Shown piece after piece: positions 1 through 8,269 of a DNA stretch of 10,975 bases; position 1 is the stretch's first letter, and every line of letters begins with the position of its first letter. Under the pieces are notes generated by a model. That model was not told the origin of the DNA. It worked only from the letters and a program-made list of their open reading frames with translations, and did no database searches. The DNA lies in NCBI GenBank assembly GCA_027604665.1, contig JADGIZ010000623.1:1-10975 (forward strand). The letters run 5' to 3'. The translations under genes and the position numbers were made by a program. This stretch comes from Polyrhizophydium stewartii. Its lineage: Eukaryota; Chytridiomycota; Chytridiomycetes; Rhizophydiales.

Positions 1-51
1 GTGCTGCCCGGCTGACCCGCCCCACACCCCGCCACCGCCGTGTGCGCGCAG
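1..51 (+). other. Intron 3' end (ArfGAP gene)
   Basis: The coding frame of the ArfGAP exon loses family resemblance upstream of base 52, and the sequence ends in GCGCAG just before it. A CTGAC branch-site match lies at 12-16, the same motif seen in nearly all other introns here. The window happens to start with GT, so the intron could be as short as 51 bases, but the donor (GTGCTG) is weak and the true donor may lie outside the window. Confidence 0.65.
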
Positions 52-1563
52 GCCGCCCGCGCCGTCTGGATGGGCGCCTGGACCGAGAACGACGACCCCG
101 AACCCACGGGCTTCCGCGAGGAGCCCATGCGCCTGTTCATGCGGGAGAAGTACATCCGCAAGCGCTATTACAAGGCGCCGGCGCCCGATCGTGCCCCGCC
201 CGCCGTCGCCGGCACGGCCGCTGCCGCCGCCGTGGCCGGCGCAGAGCGCAAGCTCACCGTGCGCATGCTCTCGTCGCTCGAGTCGGCCCCGCAGGCCTTT
301 GGCCCGCTCGCAGCCACCACCGCAGGCTCCCCGCGCCTGATCGCCGACCCGCTGCCCGCCGCCCACCCCTTTGGATCGGGCGCAGCCTGGGGCGACGCCG
401 ACGAGGACTTTGGCGACTTCCAGTCGTCGTCGGTGCCCTCGGCCATCCCGCGCGGCCCCGTCGCGGGCTTCTCGGTCGCAGCCGCCGCGACGGCCAAACA
501 GCCGCTGTCGCCACCGGCCAAGTCCCCCGATCTCGGCTTTGGCGCCTTCCAGTCGCCCACGACGTCGCAGCAGCCCCCGCAGCAGCCCCCGCAGCAGGCG
601 GCCTTTGCCGTCTTTGGAGCCTTTACTTCAGCCTCCAAGCCCGCGACGCCTTCGGGTCCATATGACGCCCGGCGCTCGTCCGCGACCATGGTTCCGACCC
701 CCGCCCGCATGCAGTCGCCGACCTTTTCGGCCCTCCAGCCGCTCAAGCCGCACCACACCGGCCCGGCCGCACACACCGCCGCGTCGCAGAAGGCCCTCTC
801 GCCGCCCGCCGTGCCGTCGAGCGACATCTACTCGGCTCTGCGCGATCTGTCCATTGCCCCGTCCACCACCGCTGCGCCGGCTTTGGCGTCGCAACCGAGC
901 GGTTGGAGCAGCGGCATCGCACACCAAGTGCCGCAGACCGGCTCCGTCTTTGGCTCCTCGGGATCCGTGTTTGGATCTCCGACCATGCCGCCCAAGCCCG
1001 CGCCGTCGGCCGCCGCAGTCGCCTCGGCATTCGCCGACTTCTCGAGCTTTGCCTCGTCTCCGCCGTCCAGGGCCGGCTCGGCAGCGCCGTCGGCGCAGGG
1101 GACCCCCGCTTTGACGCCCGCCCGCAGCCAGACCATGCCGCAGCCGTCGTCGTCGGCCTTTGCCGACTTCTCGGACTTTTCGTCCTTTACCTCGGCACCG
1201 GCGGCCTCTGCGCCGTCGGCTGCGTTGGCGGCTCGCACCACGCCGCTGTCGACTCCGATGGCCCCGATGCGGCCCGCCGCCCAGCCGCATGCAGGGGCCG
1301 CCATGACCGGCGCTGATCTGTTCAGCGCCAACCCGTGGGCATCGCCGTCGCACCACACCAACGGGAACCACGCGGCGGCGTCCAAGCTCGCCTCGGACCC
1401 GTTCGGCGACCTGCTCGCGCCTGTCGTGCAGTCTCGCCCACTCGCAGCGGCGGCAGCAGCAGCCCCAACCGTCGCCCCTGCGGCGTTCCCGCCCATGTCT
1501 TCTGCCGCCGCCACCACTGCTGCATCCCGCACTGCCAACGACAACGAGTTCAGCTTGATCTGA
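52..1563 (+). CDS. ArfGAP domain protein, AGFG/HRB-like, 3' exon (5' partial)
   Basis: This exon encodes 503 residues and ends in TGA. Its first 40 residues match the end of an ArfGAP domain. They include RAVWMGAW, then a GFREEP segment and the closing helix FMREKYIRKRYY, laid out as in the AGFG/HRB subfamily (W-x-G ... FR ... EKY-x-KKR-x-Y). The zinc finger itself must lie in upstream exons. The rest is a disordered Ala/Pro/Ser-rich tail with repeated Phe motifs: DEDFGDFQ (nt 400-423), LGFGAF (532-549), VFGAF (610-624), two SVFGS copies (943-978), FADFSSF (1030-1050), FADFSDFSSF (1159-1188) and a DPFGDLL segment near 1396. Such motifs bind clathrin-adaptor ear domains, and AGFG proteins carry FG repeats. 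ArfGAPs stimulate GTP hydrolysis by Arf GTPases at Golgi or endosomal membranes. The subfamily is inferred from a short stretch; an SMAP- or Gts1-like ArfGAP is the alternative. Confidence 0.75.
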   Translation, partial: AARAVWMGAWTENDDPEPTGFREEPMRLFMREKYIRKRYYKAPAPDRAPPAVAGTAAAAAVAGAERKLTVRMLSSLESAPQAFGPLAATTAGSPRLIADPLPAAHPFGSGAAWGDADEDFGDFQSSSVPSAIPRGPVAGFSVAAAATAKQPLSPPAKSPDLGFGAFQSPTTSQQPPQQPPQQAAFAVFGAFTSASKPATPSGPYDARRSSATMVPTPARMQSPTFSALQPLKPHHTGPAAHTAASQKALSPPAVPSSDIYSALRDLSIAPSTTAAPALASQPSGWSSGIAHQVPQTGSVFGSSGSVFGSPTMPPKPAPSAAAVASAFADFSSFASSPPSRAGSAAPSAQGTPALTPARSQTMPQPSSSAFADFSDFSSFTSAPAASAPSAALAARTTPLSTPMAPMRPAAQPHAGAAMTGADLFSANPWASPSHHTNGNHAAASKLASDPFGDLLAPVVQSRPLAAAAAAAPTVAPAAFPPMSSAAATTAASRTANDNEFSLI

Positions 1564-1935
1564 TCCCGAGTCGGCGCTCGTTTCACCACCTGCACACTCG
1601 CATACTCCCTCCCTCTGCACTTGCACCTCCACTCGCCTCTCTCCTCAACTCGCACACGCCAAAATGCAAACAACACTGTCTCGATGCTGCCACATCTTTG
1701 TTGCACCGCGCTGCACACGATGAGCTCGCCTCGACTGCCTGCCGTGCGAGGCGTTGGTTGCCACGCCCAGAGCACCGCGACGCCACTGGCCGCTGGTGCT
1801 GAGTCCGCCCATGCTCGTCGAGCGCACTCCAGGGAACATGCTGCGCACTTTTGCTTGTGGCTTGGCTCTCTGGTTCGACGCCTCATCGCCTGAAGCGACG
1901 CTTCAAACTTGCCCCAACGGCAAGCAACCACCAAC
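1564..1935. other. Intergenic region between two same-strand genes
   Basis: These 372 bases hold the 3' UTR of the ArfGAP gene and the promoter/5' UTR of the secreted-protein gene. The first 100 bases are strongly pyrimidine-rich (about 1580-1655), as is common in fungal promoters. I see no TATA box, no clear AATAAA and no convincing RNA gene. The short open frames in it resemble nothing I recognise. Confidence 0.5.
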
Positions 1936-2890
1936 ATGCGCTCGCACGCCGCCACACTCGTGCTCGTTCTCGCCGCCGCCTCGTCCGTCGCCGCCGTCGA
2001 CGCCGTGCAGCTGTGGTATCCCAACGGCATTCCGCAGGGCGTGAGCACCAACGCCCCAGGCGTGTGGGAGTCGATTGTCTGGGTCACAAAGTCGGGCGAA
2101 GACAGGGTGTGCACCTCGGGCAGCTCTGACAGCAACCTCTCCTTCTACTCCGAGTACTCGGCGGACGGCAAGTTTGTAACCTCGTTCTCGTGCAACTCGA
2201 ACGACTGCAGCAGCGGCTGCACCGGCGACAGGCACTCCGCGGATGGCCAAGGTGCCTATGGCGCTTTCAAAGTTCTTGCCTCGGGCAGCAAGCTATCGCC
2301 CAGGTATCTTTCCCACCTGCACCTCTCAACATGATACCTCCTTGCGAGTGCCGCACACTCAGCCTCGGCTGATACCTCGATCCTGCACTTCCGACTCTTG
2401 CAGCGAGATCCAGAAAGTCAAGCCGCAGATATCCAGCTCCACCTCATACTTTGTCACCGTCAACTTTGGCACGTCCGACTGCAGCGGCGACCCAATCTCG
2501 GGCCACATCCAGCACCTGTATCCGCAGTGCACGGCGTACCAGGGCAGGTTCTTCAAGACCGTGTTCAACGCCAACGCGACCAACACGCTGTTGTTCTCGG
2601 ACAACTCGTGCTCCGGCGCGGGCGATTTCTTTCAATCGGTCTTTGCAATCCCAGCCGATGCGCCGGGCAGCACGGCGTCTTGCATCTTTAGCACGCTCAG
2701 GTCGCCAAAGCTCGTCAATGTGCCCGGTAGCCAGCCGCCTTCGCCCTCGTCTTCTTCGTCGCCTGTCTCGCAGCCGTCGTCTGCTCCGACGCCGTCATCT
2801 GCCAAGCAGGGCAATGGCGCTGCCATGCCAGGCGCGCTTGCAGTCCTCGCTGCTGCCATGAGTTTCGCAGGCCTCATCGCTGCCGTCTGA
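1936..2890 (+). CDS. Secreted, Cys-containing, probably GPI-anchored surface protein
   Basis: I place two exons, 1936-2303 and 2404-2890, giving 284 residues. The start was chosen because it opens directly into a signal peptide (MRSHAATLVLVLAAASS..., likely cut near VAAVDA), and the context CCAACATG is good. The mature part has eight cysteines, four per exon, an even number that fits disulfides in a secreted protein. Short Cys-Ser motifs recur (NDCSSGC, SDCSGDP, NSCSGAG), suggesting internal repetition. Residues about 231-258 are a Ser/Pro linker, typical of O-glycosylated wall stalks. The protein ends with small residues (GNGAA) followed by a hydrophobic stretch to the last residue, the layout of a GPI-attachment signal. 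I do not recognise the family; a wall or plasma-membrane surface role is inference. A diverged copy of its last coding bases and 3' UTR lies at 8652-8860. Confidence 0.72.
2304..2403 (+). other. Intron of the secreted-protein gene
   Basis: The frame from 1936 would stop at 2334, while the downstream frame is open to 2890. A GTATCT donor at 2304 and a TTGCAG acceptor ending at 2403 remove 100 bases. They join AG to C, restoring the frame with a Ser codon. A CTGAT branch-site match lies about 30 bases before the acceptor. Excising it also keeps the cysteine number even. Confidence 0.75.
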
Positions 2891-2976
2891 TTGAGATCCT
2901 TGCGGATACACGCTGTGTGCTGATCGGCAGATATTCTCTCATTTGTTGGGACCATCAAGCAACCACCATGAAGCAG

Positions 2977-2982
2977 AATAAA
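2977..2982 (+). terminator. Candidate polyadenylation signal AATAAA
   Basis: A perfect AATAAA lies 87 bases after the TGA of the secreted-protein gene. In the related copy near 8832 the matching place reads ACTAAAC, so the signal is damaged there. The copia relic begins almost immediately downstream. Confidence 0.5.
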
Positions 2983-2984
2983 CA

Positions 2985-3195
2985 TGTTCATCAAGATGCT
3001 CGAGAAACACTCGCAGAGCGAGCGCGACCGTGCACGAAGCCTGCGGGCTCAAGCAGATGGCGTGCACGATCTCGAGCATTCGACCCGTGCCGTCGTCGCC
3101 GCCCGAGAGCTGCCTTGCTTTGGCCGACTCGCTGGGCCTCGTCTGCAGCGACACTGCCGTCACGCCGTTCTGGTCGATGCGCATCCTTGGGGCTG
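2985..3195 (-). mobile_element. Ty1/copia reverse-transcriptase relic (short)
   Basis: Read on the minus strand, residues from about 3190 down to 2985 align without gaps to the centre of copia reverse transcriptase. SESAKARQLSGGDDGTGR sits where elements usually read like EEVYMxQPxGFxDGTGR. It is followed by MLEIVHAICLSPQA in place of the family's VxRLxKALYGLKQA. The first catalytic Asp (MDVKTAFLNG in typical elements) reads NG here, so it is lost. The relic is about 70 residues with no LTR or other domain visible. It is homologous, at roughly three quarters nucleotide identity by eye, to the relic at 7640-8140. It lies inside an open minus-strand frame reaching 3829, which I regard as chance in GC-rich DNA. 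Confidence 0.7.
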
Positions 3196-3990
3196 GCATT
3201 GTAAGCTCGCCTGGCTGCACCGACCCCAGACACGCACCTGCATGGCACACCGGAACACCATCGCGCCGATGGGACAGGCAACCAAGCACGCATTCAGGCA
3301 GGAAGCCGCAGCCGCATCCGCCAGAACCCACGAACCCAGGCGCGCCAGCGCATCCGACCGCCGCCCACGTGCCAGCACGTACACTTACACATCTACTTAT
3401 TCCACGCTCACCTCGTGCTGCCAGCAGGTCTTCAGCGAATGGGCGGGGATGGTCGGCGGCGGGGGGTGCCTGGCGTGCGGGCTTCCGAGGATCGCGCCAG
3501 ATATCGCTCAGCCGACAGAGGTACCGGTGAGATGTGGATGCGGTTGGTTGCGGTGTCGGTGCCGAGCGAGTCTCGCCGCTGCCGTGCGATTCAGAGGGGG
3601 GGGGGTGACTCGGTGTTAAAGCCCACGATTTCCACAATGAAATTTCTTTATCCGGAAATACGTCAAGACTCGGCCTCGATGTCGATGTCGTTGGTGCTGG
3701 ACAGGCACCAGCGGGCGGGTGTGAGATCCACCCGTGGACAATAAAGGCATAGCTCAATTCTTCTGCTTTCTTGTCGGTGTTGCTGATCTCGCAAGACGCA
3801 GCCCACGCCCGCTGTTGACTGACATACAATCAAGCGTCCCATTTCTCGCGCAGCAGGCGAGCCCCAGAGTGCAGCCAGGACAGCAGGTAAGCTGCTCAAA
3901 GAGAGAGGCTCGTATATTCGGCATGTCAAAACGCTTCAGCGGGACAGACGGGACAGGCACGAAGGACAGCGATGAGGCACACAGAGACTC
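3196..3990. other. Intergenic region, no supported gene
   Basis: These 795 bases lie between the copia relic and the peptidase stop codon and must contain the peptidase 3' UTR (minus strand). A run of ten G lies at 3596-3605, followed by a noticeably AT-richer patch to about 3660. The minus strand there has GGATAAAGAA, a weak resemblance to a poly(A) signal about 335 bases past the stop; a plus-strand AATAAA is at 3740. Long open frames occur on both strands but resemble nothing known to me. Confidence 0.45.
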
Positions 3991-6695
3991 TCAGACAGCA
4001 ACACGCGAGATGTTGAACGACTTGATGGTGACGCCCGAAGCCTCGATGCTGTTGTCCGAGGTGAAGCGCGCAGCGATCGAGAAAGTCGACGAGATCGTGT
4101 TGAAGAAGAACTTCTTGTTTGAGATGGTGCCATTGCCCGAGACTCCATCCTTATCACCGGTTTTCAGGAACTGCTTGACAGATCCGTCAGCGTGGCGAGC
4201 AAGCAAGGTCAGGAAGTCCGAATCCTTCTCGGTGTCGTATGATGCGTCGAACGAGATAGAGACGTTGCTGCCGACAGGCGCCTTGAGGAATACCTCAATG
4301 GCCGAGTCGGTGTTGTCGATGTACTGATTGCCGTCGCCGAGGACCCACGTGTTGTTGACCTTGTTGAAACCGTTGGCGTCGGGAGTCGTCGGGCCGTTGT
4401 AGATGCCGACTGCCTTACCAATTCCACGGATCGCGACCGCACCTTTGGCAAGATCGATGCGGTCGGCGTCGAGGGGAACAACGCGCAGGTTGCGCTTGGT
4501 CTTGAGCATCTGCTTGTCGCCCGTCTTGCCAATGATCACGATCTGCGAGTTACCGAGCGTCGCACGCGGCGCCGTGGCCGTGAGGTTGAAGTCCTGCTTG
4601 ACGAGGCTGGCGGGACGAACCGTGCCGATCGCTTTGCCCGTGCTGTTCTGGATCGTGAACTCATTGATGCCGGCCACCTTCGCAGTGATCGTGATGTTGC
4701 CGGTATTGACGATGCGGTTGAACGGCTCGGCGACAAAGTAGAGGCTGTTCTGGCCGGTCCTGTCACCAATCTCTCTGAGCTTGTCAGCAATGCGGTCGAA
4801 CTGCGAGCTTGTATTGGCGTGGGGCAGCAGATCAGCGACGCGCGGGCGGAAGATGAAGTCGGCCGTGATGCCGAGATCCTCGATCAGCCGTCCGTTGTTG
4901 CGGCCGTTGCGCACAGACTGGCGCACGCCAGCACGCATGCTGTTGGCACTCTCGCCAAGCTCTTGTAGTGGCAGCGGCGTAAAGTCGATTGGGTCGAGAG
5001 CGAGGAAGTTGCTGTAATCGAACACGTTGGCGCCGCCGGCACCGGTCTGGCCGTCCTCGCCAAAGATGGTGCCCGTGGCCGAGTCCTGGATGTTGGCCGA
5101 GAACATGTCGCACGCAGAGTAGCAGCGGCCGTTGTTGAAAACGCCCATGGGCTTGACGTACGCCTGGCCGAGCGTGTTGACCTGATCAAATGTGTCAAAG
5201 AGCTTGGTCCGCGTGTATCGGTCGGCCGGCTGGCCCTCGTTCCAGGCGTCCTGCCACTCCTGGCCGAGCTGGTTGTTGCGCGCAAAGATGTTGAACGTGA
5301 CGTTGTTGCGGAGGTAGCGCGCGCCGAACGGATCAAAGTCGGCCTTGAACAGCTGCGGAAGGCCGTTGGCGAGGCTGATCGAGCCGCCGCCGTTGTCACG
5401 GATGTCGACAATGACAGATTTGGTGTCCTTGAGCTCGTTGGCGAGGAGTGAGCGGATCGTCTCGATGGCGAGGGGGACTTTCGAGACTCCGTTGCTGTCC
5501 CTGGCGAGGAAGTCCGTGAGGTAGATGATGCCCATGTTCTTGCCCTGGGGGTCCCAGATCGACCACGAGATGCTCGACAAGGTGGTCTGAGTGAGCGCCA
5601 CCGGCCGAACGGTGGCGAGGGGCTCGAGCCTCTTGTCGATCACATACGCGAGCGGATTCTTGATTGGGTCATTGTGCAGCGTGGGCGACTTCTTGGGGGC
5701 CAAGAGTCTTTGCGCCAGCGGCATGCCTTGGAGGCGGATGCGGGTGCGCTGCAGGTACAGCTGGCTCGATGCGGCCCAGCAGTTGTTGTCGCGGATCGAG
5801 ACGTACGGGATCTGGACCTCGTAAAGCCTGTTGTTTTGCGCTCGGCTGCGGAACCGGAACGTGATCTAGTCTTCGTCGGGAAGCAGATTCATCGAGCCAT
5901 CGCGATTGCTGAGCGCGTCGAGGCTGCGGCGCATGCCGCCAAAGTTGTTGGCGCCGGCACCGAGCTGGAACTGGTTGTTGTGGAACCACGTCGCAAATGG
6001 ATCGCCGTTGATCGCGACGAGCTCGTCGCCGACGTTGATCTGGGAGAGCTGTCGGAACAGCAGGCGCTGCACACCGGAGAGGCTGGAATAGCCGCTGACG
6101 ACAACCTTGGGGTTGTTGACAATGTCGGCAGCGCCTTCGGCAAAGTCAAAGAAGACACCTGTCGCGGCATAGAAGCAGCTGTACGGGCCGGCCTTGGAGA
6201 AGGTGGTGTGGAGGTCGCGGAGGCTGAGGAACGCCTGCGAGAGACCAATCTGCAGGTCCCTGTCGCTGACTTGGCCGATGTTGGCGCGCAGGTCGCGGAG
6301 AGTCGGGAATGGGTCGGCATTGTTGCCGTAGTTGGCGATCTTCGAGTCGTAGTTGACCCAAGCCTGAGTGTGCACCGCAGATGCATCGGCACGCCGGCAG
6401 TGTCAGCATCCAGCCGCAGTGCAACGGCGACAAAGTGCACGCCGCCGAGCAAGATAGCCGCAGCATATCGGCCGACGGCGGCAGACAGCAAGCGTGGTGG
6501 CAACCAGAGCAAGGCGGCACGACGCACCGTGAGCAGGTTCTCGGCGTTGGTGAGCAGGCTGTTCTTCTCGGCCGGCGTAAGAGGCACAAAGGTGAGGCGG
6601 CCGCTGCGGCGGTCGTTGGACAGGTAGTCAAAGGCGTACTGGGCGGAGGCGGCCGAGGCCAGGGTGAACACAGCGGCAGCGGCAGCGAGGAGCAT
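3991..6695 (-). CDS. Secreted peptidase S41 family protein, interrupted by an in-frame TAG
   Basis: There are two exons, 6695-6528 and 6363-3991 (minus), giving 846 codons before the TGA. The start ATG opens a signal peptide (MLLAAAAAVFTLASAASAQ). The N-terminal part, with FPTLRDLRA, RDLHTTF and VGDELVAING, fits the prodomain/PDZ-like half of fungal S41 proteins. The core has DIRDNGGGS (about residues 376-384) and NNGRCYSACDMFSANIQD, whose Ser (about residue 472, nt 5118-5116) is the expected nucleophile. The Lys of tail-specific proteases (GKG) is absent; the site reads GQTGAGG. A further 250 residues or so form an unrecognised, probably beta-rich C-terminal region. Codon 222 (5868-5866) is TAG, yet the frame continues with family-like sequence (VQIPYVSIRDNNCW), so this is one gene with a nonsense codon rather than two genes. 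It may be a recent pseudogene, a sequencing error or a readthrough gene. Confidence 0.85.
5866..5868 (-). other. In-frame TAG within the S41 peptidase
   Basis: The codon follows GAC GAA GAC and precedes ATC ACG TTC CGG. The same frame is open for 165 codons before it in exon 2 and for 624 codons after it. No convincing intron removes it: the only nearby GT that could pair with the AG of the TAG would delete a plausible conserved stretch (GGMRRSLDALSNRDGSMNLL). The next bases (ATC) are not the CTA of the known strong readthrough context. Confidence 0.8.
6364..6527 (-). other. Intron of the S41 peptidase gene
   Basis: The minus strand shows a GTGCGT donor at 6527, a CTGAC branch site in GATGCTGACACTG and a CTCAG acceptor ending at 6364. 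The intron is 164 bases and phase 0. It joins NAENLLT to AWVNYDSKIANYG, which restores the usual start of the S41 N-terminal region. The unspliced frame runs on without family resemblance. Confidence 0.8.
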
Positions 6696-7640
6696 GTCTT
6701 GTCTTGTCTGTTGTGGCGGGCGGAGCAGGCACGGCGCGTCAGCGGCGGTGGACGGCGGAGACGCGAAGTTCGGCGGACTCGGCGGACTCGGCGGACGCGG
6801 GGCAAGGGGCCAGGCGGCCAACTGACTTGCGAGCAGCTTGGATGGGAGTGCGCGGGGGACGGGGCAGTCGTATTTGAATGCTCGAGGCACATGGACTGGC
6901 GCACGCGCTGCACCACGCGGTTCGGCCACGCGGCAGCGCGGGACCCCCAGTAAGCGGGAACGTCGGCGATTGCCCTCGGCCATCACCAACTCGGCGCGAG
7001 GCGACGCGGCGAAGCGGGTCGCAACCGGCTGCTGGGTCTACGTCAATGCCCGCGGCGGGCGCGCATACTGGACTCGCACGACGGGCTGGCAGGCGCGCCA
7101 ACGCCTGTGAGCCCGAGGCTGCGGACAGGCGATAACGGCCAGCGCTCGCAATCCGTGTCTGGTATGGAGGTACGAGTTCATGGGGCGGCGGGGCTGCAAA
7201 TTTGGCACGGTGATGCTTTGGAGTCGGGAAGCAAGCACGCCAAGGTGTGCCAAGGCAGCGCACAGGTCGGGGGCGCCTCAGAGCCCCGGGGGCGGCGGCG
7301 ACAGGGGCTTGACTAGCAGCTCGCGGCTGCTGCTGCGGCTTGCGAGCGAGTGTGTGCGGTCGTGCTTGCGGTGTGCTTGTTGCCAAGGCAAAACTACGCC
7401 GCTTGGCCGCGAGCCAGTTCGAAGGCGCATCGAGCGACGGTGAGACGGCCGCGAGCACAGCGAGCAGCGACGCGACGGGCGGGCGCGGGCGGCGGCGAGC
7501 CGCGGGCTCTTCAGGCTGAGCGGTCGCTGGGAAGCTGCGCACTCAGGGCCTGAGCTCTGCCAGTCCTGCATCCAGATCCCGGTCCAGCGCTCGGCCCGCA
7601 GGCCTTGGGGTCGCGAGGCAGCAGACGAACCAAGCAATGG
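6696..7640. other. GC-rich upstream region of the S41 gene, no supported gene
   Basis: About 945 bases separate the peptidase start codon from the longer copia relic. Just upstream of the ATG the minus strand reads ACAACAGACAAGACAAGAC, an A-rich leader typical of a fungal 5' UTR. The rest is very GC-rich and open in several frames, but those proteins are Arg/Pro/Ala-rich without recognisable domains. A short 9-base tandem repeat lies at 6772-6798. I see no tRNA or TATA box. The far end could include further copia remnants too decayed to call. Confidence 0.45.
6772..6798. repeat. Three copies of a 9-base tandem repeat
   Basis: GGCGGACTC occurs twice perfectly and a third time as GGCGGACGC. 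It lies about 80-100 bases upstream of the peptidase start codon on the opposite strand. It could be chance in GC-rich DNA or a small cluster of factor-binding sites; nothing decides between these. Confidence 0.6.
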
Positions 7641-8140
7641 AGGCAGCTCGCTCAAGTGGCGTCATCAGCTATGCTTGCAGTCGAGCGGACGGTCGAGCAG
7701 GTGGACCCCGAGAGGGGGCCTCAGTCCTTGGGCATGTGCTTGTGCGATCTCGTCGCCCTGCGGCCGCGAGAGCGTGCAGGCGCGGGAGGCGAGCTCGAGC
7801 CCGTTGTCGCGGGCATCTGCAGCTGCGGTGGCCCAAGCGAGATTGTGCTCGCCGCCGCACACGATAAGGAAGCCGCCGACATGAACGGCGATGTGTGTGA
7901 GCCCCTCGCCGCACTTGAGCACGAGCACGCAGTTGTCCGCCCGCGCCACCACGAAGCCGATGCTTGTGAGACACTCTCTGAGAGTGCTCGACCATGCGCG
8001 CGGCGCCTGCGAGCTCAAACAGACAGCGTGCATGATCCGGAGCACTCGGTTCGTGCCGCTGTCGCCGCCCAGGATCTACTTTGCAATTGCCGTCTCGCTG
8101 GGCCTCACCTACAGCATCGCCATCGTTCCATCGCTCTGGT
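7640..8140 (-). mobile_element. Ty1/copia reverse-transcriptase relic (longer)
   Basis: On the minus strand from about 8135 the frame reads SDGTMAML, where copia elements have MDVKTAFLNG, then GGDSGTNR, then HAVCLSSQAPRAW (typically KALYGLKQAPRAW). TLRECLTSIGF and HIAVHVGGFLIVCGG follow. The last is the catalytic VxVDDxLI box with both Asp changed to Gly (7877-7872). TLSRPQGDEI matches the TLSQPxYxxxI segment of the connection region. Near 7650 the DCK...TPLE motif appears across a frame change. Two in-frame stops lie before the HAVCL segment. RNase H, integrase and LTRs are not recognisable. The element is dead and old, and homologous to the relic at 2985-3195. Confidence 0.8.
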
Positions 8141-8269
8141 AGGCGTGCATCTTGGGGGATAGCTCGTCAGGTCGCGGCCCGCTTCGGCAGGCGCCAACTT
8201 GGGCGTGCCTGTGTCGAGGTTCACCGCGAGCTCGGCGACGGGCTGCTTGCGGCTGCGTCGTGCGCGGTC

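Noticed and set aside
1872..1883. GGTTCGACGCC, resembling a tRNA B box
   Set aside because: No matching A box, T-stem pairing or acceptor stem can be built around it.
828..2135. A 435-codon minus-strand frame
   Set aside because: It runs antisense through the ArfGAP exon and the start of the secreted-protein gene, both of which have clear protein evidence on the plus strand.
2939..3829. A 296-codon open frame on the minus strand next to the peptidase gene
   Set aside because: Only its last 84 codons or so resemble anything, namely the copia relic. The rest is low-complexity and matches the expected long open frames of GC-rich DNA.
3991..5724. Treating the downstream part of the S41 gene as a separate gene starting at 5724
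   Set aside because: The 47 sense codons between the TAG and this Met are in frame and family-like, and the separate protein would lack a signal peptide.
5674..6627. A 317-codon plus-strand frame
   Set aside because: It is antisense to the conserved S41 N-terminal region and intron, and has no recognisable domain.
7320..7348. Short inverted repeat (GCTCGC ... GCGAGC)
   Set aside because: Six-base arms in very GC-rich DNA are expected by chance and no element ends or gene boundary lie there.
6739..7542. A 267-codon minus-strand frame upstream of the peptidase
   Set aside because: Arg/Pro/Ala-rich with no domain, signal or homology; it looks like a GC-rich chance frame over promoter sequence.
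7605..8162. A 185-codon plus-strand frame
   Set aside because: It is the antisense of the copia reverse-transcriptase relic.
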